A stretch of 64,000 bases of DNA from Lachnospiraceae bacterium (GTDB lineage Bacteria; Bacillota; Clostridia; Lachnospirales; Lachnospiraceae). Location: assembly GCA_900770225.1 (NCBI GenBank), contig CAAGJU010000198.1:1-64000 (forward strand), read 5' to 3'. The stretch's first letter is position 1; every line of letters begins with the position of its first letter. The notes beneath the pieces were generated by a model, which had not been told where the DNA came from, searched no databases, and was given only the letters and a program-made list of their open reading frames with translations. Positions 58,053 through 64,000 of the stretch are shown piece by piece. Both the position numbers and the translations under genes were made by a program.

Positions 58053-61000
58053 ATGGCTAGTTTTTTGGATAAGGCCGGCCTCGCTTACTTCTGGAGCAAG
58101 GTAAAAGAGTCTATCGAAGCAAAGGCGGACCCATCCGATATCCCAACAAATACGAGCCAGCTTAATAACGATAGCGGCTTCCTGACAGAGCATCAGGACA
58201 TCAGCGGGAAATTGGACAAGGCAGGGGATGGTTCATCCGTCACGACGTCATTTACACAATCAGGCACAAGGAGCAACATCTCATCCGGAGAAACGCTGAA
58301 AAACTCTATGAGCAAGATCTCCAAGTGGTTTGCAGACCTTGGTTCATTGGCGTTTTCCTCGTCTGTATCAAAGAGTGATTTGGCGTCAGAAGTTCAGGCG
58401 TCTCTTGACAAAGCGGATACTGCCATTCAAAGCCTGGATGGGTACGCGACCCAAGCTTATGTAGATGGCATAGAGGCGGTATCTTATGGAACTGCTCAAA
58501 CCCTAACGGATGAACAGCAAGCGCAGGCAAGAGATAATATAGATGCTCAACAAAGGGTATTTACATATGAGCTTGGGGATCCGATTGCAGAGAATGTAGA
58601 AATTGCCGCTGGAGAAGCTTACACGATTGGCACGCCAGTGGACTTAATTAAGAATGACCAATATTTCTTATCTTTGCGCGACAGTTCTGATGCCCGCTAT
58701 GATATATTGGGGACAGCATACCCTTATACGGTGAATGATAGTGCCATTACCGTCACATGGTTGGATTCGTATATCGTATATGACGGAACTCACATCGAGA
58801 ATCATTATCCATGGGCAATACATGATGTGACCATTCAAAAGGTCTTGTCCTGGTCTTTGGCTCCAAGCGAGCAGATCCTGTCCCTTGAGGGGAAAGAGAC
58901 ATCAGCCTCTGGCTTATATGCGCATGCGGAGGGTGCGAATACCATTGCCTCCGGGTCACGATCTCATGCGGAAGGGTCTAACACCGTCGCCTCTGGGAAT
59001 AGATCGCATGCGGAGGGCAACAGTACCATTGCCGCATCGGATGAGCAGCATGTGCAGGGTAAATATAACGTTGCGGATGCCGGGAAAACATACGCGCACA
59101 TTGTGGGAAACGGCACTGCGGAAGCCGCCCGTTCCAACGCCCATACACTTGATTGGTCTGGAAACGCCTGGTATGCGGGAGATGTATATGTTGGGGGCGC
59201 TGGCCAAAATGATGCCGCCGCCAAGAAGCTGGGCGTAGAGACCATATACATCCAGGCTTATGCCAGCAACAGTATCTGGACTTTAAACGGCGGCTATACT
59301 TACGATGATGTCAAGGCGTTGATCGATGACAATCATCCGCCCATTATTTATATAAAGTTTTCTGATAAGTCTCGCAGAGATTATCATTATGACTATATAA
59401 ACAGCAGCGGAACGATCTATTTCATTGCCCCATACGGCAATTATCTTTACGTCTATACGATCAAAAGCGATGGGACCATGTCTTCCGTCTACTACTCTCT
59501 GGTTACGACGAGCAGAACGGTCAACGGACATGCTTTGTCTGCGAATATCACCCTGACATCGGATGATGTGAAGGCAGTCTCATACGATACCGCTCAAACT
59601 TTATCGGATGAACAAAAAGGGCAGGCCAGAGAAAATATTGGCGCGCAGGCCACTCTCACTTTTGATTCCGCTCCAACCGCAGATTCTACAAACCCGGTTA
59701 CTTCCGGTGGAGTTTATACGGCTTTGACCAATTATACTGAGACCGATCCTACTGTTCCTGATTGGGCGAAGGCGGAAACAAAGCCTTCTTATACCGCAAG
59801 CGAGGTCGGAGCCATCTCCAGCGACATGAAAGATCATTATGATGCGGCTTATGCGCATAGTCAAGCATCCCACGCCCCATTTGATGCGGAAAAGAATGTA
59901 CAGTCAGATTGGACTGAGGCAGACTCTTCTTCCGACGCTTATATCAAAAATAAGCCGGATGTTGCCACTAAGGCAGATTTGAACGCCATTACTCCTGAAA
60001 GCATCGGAGCAAAACCTGCAGACGATAGCGATATCTTCATCGCTGCATATGGAACTTCCACGAATGATGAGATCCATACTGCTATCGAAGCCGGCAAAAT
60101 GGTTACTTGCCTGTACCAGAACGTTTATATTCCTCTTGCCGGCGAAGAAAGCGCGACAGAGCACGTATTCTCTATTTCAACACCAAAAACCTGTTTGATT
60201 GCCAGATGCGTGAATAACGTTTGGTCAAATGAGTCCGCGTCATATCCGGTATCGGCGCACGCGTCTACCCATGCGGCTGGAGGAAGCGACCCAATTGCGC
60301 CGGCTGATATTGGGTCGATCGCGGAAAGTATGAAAGGTGCTGCGTCAGGTGTTGCGGAACTTGGGGCAGACGGGAAAGTGCCGATTACTCAGCTTCCTGA
60401 TGTGACCTCTATCAAAGAGCAAAATAATCAGGCAGATCAGAAATTCTGGAAGGGCACGAAGGCGGAATATGATGCGCTGGATGTGAAAAGCCAGGACACC
60501 CTGTATATCGTGACCGACGAGGATGAAGGGGAAGCGGAACTTGTTGGCGATATGCATGCATATACCTACGACCCGCAGCACAAAGAGCAGGATATATTCG
60601 CATACGCAGATACGAAGCAATCTCCGTTTACCGTGATCACCATTCCGAAGGGCAGAATGCGCGGAGATGTTGATGGAGATGGGTCTATCACGGACGCGGA
60701 TGGCGACCTGCTGATGAAGATCAGCTCCGGAAATGCGACCACAGATGACGCCGGCAGATGGTGCGCTTATGTTACCGGAGAGTCATATATGAATTCTACA
60801 TGCGCACTTCAGATCTACAATTATGTTGGAGGAAAGTCAAGCTATCTGACTAGCACCCCAACTTTTGCTGATTACTATGAGAATTGGTCTTATGTGAAAG
60901 TGGATAATCTGAGCGGATATTGGATCACCGATATTACAGTTGATGGATTATCTGCTTCCAACAATGTTGCGATCAGCATTGATGGACCATGGGATAACGG

Positions 61001-62234
61001 GATGTTCTATCAGGCGGATGTCATGGATGGTGTATTGCGCATCTATTCCAGCAAGCCCCCAATTGATGATGTGTTCGCCTCCGCATTGATCGCAGGCGGC
61101 AGCGGGCAGGCAGTAATATGCGTCAATGCGCATCAGTACCATGCGGGAACTCACCAGTATAATGGTCTTGATCCTATGACTCCAGAGATGATCCTGGCGG
61201 CAAAATCCGTTATAGCAACGATCCCAAAAGGTCGTGTCCGCGGAGATGTGGACGGAGATGGCCGTGTGACATTCAATGACATGCAAGAGATCATCAAGCA
61301 TACTTCCAAAATAGCTACTCTTACAGACGAGATCCAATTGTGGTGCGCCGAGACAACCGGAGATGAAACTCTGGATGTGAGCGATGCGATGGCGATCTCC
61401 AACTTCTTGGTTGGAAATGGTGGAGCGCTCACTAGTACACCAACTTTTGCTGACTACTATGGGAATTGGACGTATGTGCAGGATGACGCAAAAAGCGGCC
61501 ATTGGTACACAGATATTGAAGTTGATTCCGTTGGCGAGATGGCGACAGGCGTGATCGTCAGCATAGACGGACAATATTCGGCTGACATGTTTTATAAGGC
61601 GGAACCAAAATTCCGCAAAGTGCGCATTTACTCCAAATATCCGCCGATTTCTGATGTGAAGTGTGTCATCCATTACGGATTCATGGAAGATGGGCATGGA
61701 TACGGATCTTCTTCTATCTGTGTGAATCGAGAAGATCCAATTTTTGTTGCGACTTATGGAACTACGACGATCGCAGAACTGGAATACGCGTATTACACCG
61801 ATAAATCTATCTTTGTAAACGCCGGCGGAGATCGGATACCGCTTACTTTCAGAGATGGAGCAAACCACACCTATACATTCCAATCTGAATACAGTGATGA
61901 GATCCTGCAAGCCATCTGCAAAAATGACGCCTGGTCATCCAAGCATCTACCATACAAGCAAAAGTTTGTGACGGTGACGCTTGCTGCTTCCGGATGGGAT
62001 TCCACATCCAATACACAAACCGTCACAGCGACAGGGGTGAAGGCCAGCGAGACGTCGCAGATGATCATTCCAACGCCTGCTATGGCATCCCAGACCGCAT
62101 ATTATGCGGCAGGCATCCTTTGCACAGCACAGGCGGCAGACAGCCTTACATTCACAGCAAAGAATATACCGACGGATGATCTGACGGTATATGTAGTCAT
62201 GCAGGCATTGCTGTCAGAGGATTCGGGGGAGTGA
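58053..62234 (+). CDS. Large receptor-binding fibre with SHAEG and dockerin-like repeats
   Basis: 1393 residues. N-terminal MASFLDKAGLAYFWSKVKES as in the previous gene; SHAEG block at about 285-330 (AHAEGANTIASGSRSHAEGS, RSHAEGNSTIAASD); fibre repeats; then two dockerin-like modules near residues 865 and 1058 (GDVDGDGSITDADGDLLMKI; GDVDGDGRVTFNDMQEIIKH), each followed by about 110 residues with a shared motif (TPTFADYYENWSYVKVDNLS). The D-x-D-G-D-G-x-x-x-x-x-D loop is the calcium site of EF-hand/dockerin proteins. Likely tail adhesin; AAAGGAGGTC precedes it. Confidence 0.82.
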   Translation: MASFLDKAGLAYFWSKVKESIEAKADPSDIPTNTSQLNNDSGFLTEHQDISGKLDKAGDGSSVTTSFTQSGTRSNISSGETLKNSMSKISKWFADLGSLAFSSSVSKSDLASEVQASLDKADTAIQSLDGYATQAYVDGIEAVSYGTAQTLTDEQQAQARDNIDAQQRVFTYELGDPIAENVEIAAGEAYTIGTPVDLIKNDQYFLSLRDSSDARYDILGTAYPYTVNDSAITVTWLDSYIVYDGTHIENHYPWAIHDVTIQKVLSWSLAPSEQILSLEGKETSASGLYAHAEGANTIASGSRSHAEGSNTVASGNRSHAEGNSTIAASDEQHVQGKYNVADAGKTYAHIVGNGTAEAARSNAHTLDWSGNAWYAGDVYVGGAGQNDAAAKKLGVETIYIQAYASNSIWTLNGGYTYDDVKALIDDNHPPIIYIKFSDKSRRDYHYDYINSSGTIYFIAPYGNYLYVYTIKSDGTMSSVYYSLVTTSRTVNGHALSANITLTSDDVKAVSYDTAQTLSDEQKGQARENIGAQATLTFDSAPTADSTNPVTSGGVYTALTNYTETDPTVPDWAKAETKPSYTASEVGAISSDMKDHYDAAYAHSQASHAPFDAEKNVQSDWTEADSSSDAYIKNKPDVATKADLNAITPESIGAKPADDSDIFIAAYGTSTNDEIHTAIEAGKMVTCLYQNVYIPLAGEESATEHVFSISTPKTCLIARCVNNVWSNESASYPVSAHASTHAAGGSDPIAPADIGSIAESMKGAASGVAELGADGKVPITQLPDVTSIKEQNNQADQKFWKGTKAEYDALDVKSQDTLYIVTDEDEGEAELVGDMHAYTYDPQHKEQDIFAYADTKQSPFTVITIPKGRMRGDVDGDGSITDADGDLLMKISSGNATTDDAGRWCAYVTGESYMNSTCALQIYNYVGGKSSYLTSTPTFADYYENWSYVKVDNLSGYWITDITVDGLSASNNVAISIDGPWDNGMFYQADVMDGVLRIYSSKPPIDDVFASALIAGGSGQAVICVNAHQYHAGTHQYNGLDPMTPEMILAAKSVIATIPKGRVRGDVDGDGRVTFNDMQEIIKHTSKIATLTDEIQLWCAETTGDETLDVSDAMAISNFLVGNGGALTSTPTFADYYGNWTYVQDDAKSGHWYTDIEVDSVGEMATGVIVSIDGQYSADMFYKAEPKFRKVRIYSKYPPISDVKCVIHYGFMEDGHGYGSSSICVNREDPIFVATYGTTTIAELEYAYYTDKSIFVNAGGDRIPLTFRDGANHTYTFQSEYSDEILQAICKNDAWSSKHLPYKQKFVTVTLAASGWDSTSNTQTVTATGVKASETSQMIIPTPAMASQTAYYAAGILCTAQAADSLTFTAKNIPTDDLTVYVVMQALLSEDSGE

Positions 62235-62238
62235 AGCT

Positions 62239-62658
62239 ATGATCTATAATCGTCCGGAAATGTGGCTGATAAATTCTGTCGAGATCACAGCAGACAATAT
62301 TACAGAATACTTCTCCGTATCCAATGGAAGCTACTATTTCAAAGGAAGTGGATCTGTCTTCACGACGACAAACTGGTGTGAAGATAGCACAACGGCAACG
62401 ACTGTCCTAACAGCGAAGCAGAATATTTCAAAGATCACCTTTGATTACTCATATTCCAGCGAAGCGAATTACGATAAATTCACTCTGCAGGTGGCAGGAA
62501 CAACCATTGAGAATGCCGTTTCAGGAGCGACGACTAATAAATCGTACAGTGGAAGTTTATCCGAAGGACAGACGATCTCTTTTAAATACGCAAAAGACAG
62601 CTCTGTGAACTCCAATGATGACAAATGCACATTTTCCAACATGGTCATCACACTATAA
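62239..62658 (+). CDS. 139-aa beta-sandwich protein
   Basis: MIYNRPEMWLINSVEITADN, then ITFDYSYSSEANYDKFTLQV, SLSEGQTISFKYAKDSSVNS, DDKCTFSNMVITL. The 'K-I-T-F-D-Y-x-x-S-S-E-x-x-Y-D-x-F' pattern is that of carbohydrate-binding-like jelly-rolls often attached to bacterial surface proteins. Here it is a separate small protein ending the adhesin gene set; it may bind sugars. A strong terminator follows. Confidence 0.68.
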   Translation: MIYNRPEMWLINSVEITADNITEYFSVSNGSYYFKGSGSVFTTTNWCEDSTTATTVLTAKQNISKITFDYSYSSEANYDKFTLQVAGTTIENAVSGATTNKSYSGSLSEGQTISFKYAKDSSVNSNDDKCTFSNMVITL

Positions 62659-62700
62659 TTTCTTGTGAACACACCCATAAAATGCGCTGTTCACTTCATA

Positions 62701-62742
62701 TTCTCCACCTCTCGCTTTATGAGAGGTGGAGAACTTTTATTT
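62701..62742 (+). terminator. Strong terminator after the adhesin block
   Basis: TTCTCCACCTCTC/GAGAGGTGGAGAA, 13-bp perfect stem, loop of 7, followed by CTTTTATTTT. Confidence 0.92.
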
Positions 62743-62761
62743 TGGAATGAAAGGAGCGAAT

Positions 62762-64000
62762 ATGGGACTTTATCAGGGAACAACGCCGATGTCCCTGTAT
62801 GGGAAATCGGCTTATCAGCAAGCCCTTATCGGAGGGTTTCAAGGCTCAGAGCAGGAATTCAATACCATGCTCGCAAGCGTTCAGAATAAAGCGCCAAGCA
62901 TTCACGCATCGCAGCATGCGCCAGGCGGTAGCGACCCCGTAACGCCGGAAGCGATTGGGGCATGTAAAATGATCTCCGCGACCATACCAAAAGGCCGCAC
63001 GAAGGGCGACGTGGATGGCGACGGTCTTGTCACCATGGCGGACTATGTGATGGCATTAGCGGAATCTACAGGGAAAGGACCTGGGGATGAAATCGGACGA
63101 TGGTGTGCCAATGTCGACGGAGATGAATATATCACGTCAACCGACGCTATTGGAATCATGCAGTTCGCCAAAGGAAATCCGAATAGCTACCTTACGAAGA
63201 ATCCGACTTTTGAAGATTATTACGGCAACTGGACGTACGTCAAAGTTGATGACTACGGTGGGTATTGGACTGCAGATATTTCCGTGGATGGATTGTCAAC
63301 GCAATACGACATCGTTATCGGCATCAACGGATCTTTCTATGACGGTATGTTTTATCAGGCGGACGTGATGTCTAGGATGTTCCGCCTATATACTTCCAGG
63401 CCTCCCATTGATGATACTCCATGTGCAGTTTTGATGACGCCTGGAACTGGAAAGGCAGTCATCTGTAAAAATGCGCTCCCGCATCATGCAGCATACCACG
63501 CAACGGATGGCATTGATCCGATCTCTCCAGATAGTATTGGAGCAGTCGTTACATATCGCTGCACTATCCCAAAAGGCAGGGCAAAAGGCGATGTAGATGG
63601 TGATGGCCGCGTAACCATGAACGACCATCAGACAGTCATGAATCACTCTGTCGGTGTTTCCATCACAGACGCCGTTGATTTATGGTGCGCAAAAATCAAT
63701 GACGATGATTCGATCAATATCAATGATGCAGCTGCTATTTCCAATTATGTTATTGGCAATGGCAGTATTTTAACATCCACTCCAACGTTCTCGGATTATT
63801 ACAACAATTGGACCTATGTGAAAGTCGACGATAAGAGCGGATATTGGACGCGGGACATCTCTGTGGATGAGATCATTTATGACGAGGATGGTGGGCAATT
63901 CAATATGGATGCCCTTGTCACCATGGAGGGAACATGGGAACGGGATATGTTCTATCAGGCAGAATTGATCAATAGCGGTGTGCGTCTGTATTCTAAGTGG
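62762..64000 (+). CDS. Dockerin-repeat adhesin, partial (runs off right edge)
   Basis: 413 codons visible. MGLYQGTTPMSLYGKSAYQQ, ALIGGFQGSEQEFNTMLASV, then dockerin-like GDVDGDGLVTMADYVMALAE (near residue 85), the TPTFEDYYGNWTYVKVDDYG block, and a second dockerin-like GDVDGDGRVTMNDHQTVMNH (near residue 280) with its block. The modules are the same as in the 1393-aa fibre, so this is a duplicated adhesin. AAAGGAGCGAAT precedes ATG 62762. The end lies outside the window. Confidence 0.85.
   Translation, partial: MGLYQGTTPMSLYGKSAYQQALIGGFQGSEQEFNTMLASVQNKAPSIHASQHAPGGSDPVTPEAIGACKMISATIPKGRTKGDVDGDGLVTMADYVMALAESTGKGPGDEIGRWCANVDGDEYITSTDAIGIMQFAKGNPNSYLTKNPTFEDYYGNWTYVKVDDYGGYWTADISVDGLSTQYDIVIGINGSFYDGMFYQADVMSRMFRLYTSRPPIDDTPCAVLMTPGTGKAVICKNALPHHAAYHATDGIDPISPDSIGAVVTYRCTIPKGRAKGDVDGDGRVTMNDHQTVMNHSVGVSITDAVDLWCAKINDDDSININDAAAISNYVIGNGSILTSTPTFSDYYNNWTYVKVDDKSGYWTRDISVDEIIYDEDGGQFNMDALVTMEGTWERDMFYQAELINSGVRLYSKW

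Noticed and set aside
60948..61910. Minus-strand frame of 320 codons over the fibre gene
   Set aside because: Shadow of repeated dockerin-like modules; isolated on the wrong strand.

Overview
The window is part of a large, probably temperate bacteriophage genome (or prophage) of a gut-type Firmicute, most likely a clostridial host. The grounds are strong AGGAGG/GGAGGT ribosome binding sites, sigma-A-type promoters, a siphovirus-type structural block (terminase, portal, HK97-type capsid, tail tube, very long tape measure, Dit and Tal-like proteins), phage tRNAs, and fibres carrying Firmicute surface modules (InlB/Flg_new-like, SHAEG, dockerin-like). Gene order around the single-chain RNA polymerase (DxDGD polymerase, metallophosphoesterase, HU, tyrosine recombinase, TerL, portal) recalls an SPbeta-like phage, but the relationship looks distant. 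No lysin, DNA polymerase or arbitrium gene is seen; both window edges cut genes.

Left arm, 1-13.2 kb, is all on the minus strand and looks early/accessory. From the left edge: a ubiquitin-like module (E1/ThiF, JAMM peptidase, a 495-aa protein with an E2-like C-terminal region, a beta-grasp Ubl and a 130-aa partner); a translationally coupled operon of about 100-aa proteins (3.8-6.3 kb), several sharing a C-terminal tail; six tRNA genes with small ORFs and two copies of a 67-nt structured element; then more small proteins, some membrane-bound. Two near-identical sigma-A promoters at 13.8-13.96 kb drive this arm leftward through a roughly 560-nt untranslated leader.

Centre, 13.2-21.5 kb: control region with repeats, a 43-bp palindrome and operator-like repeats; a rightward tyrosine recombinase; a noncoding stretch of about 570 nt with long-range pairing (candidate ornate RNA); a helicase-like ATPase; and a 998-residue YonO-type RNA polymerase whose gene is split by a group I intron just before the catalytic DxDGD motif.

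Right arm, 21.7-64 kb, is all on the plus strand and late: phosphoesterase, HU, second recombinase, terminase, portal, capsid maturation, decoration, major capsid (split by a second group I intron), connectors, tail tube, RuvC-like nuclease, tape measure (split by a third group I intron), tail tip, and about 14 kb of fibre and adhesin genes that end in dockerin-like repeat proteins. The phage polymerase is the likely reader of this arm (inference). Each of the three introns carries a different homing endonuclease, and removing each intron restores one continuous reading frame.
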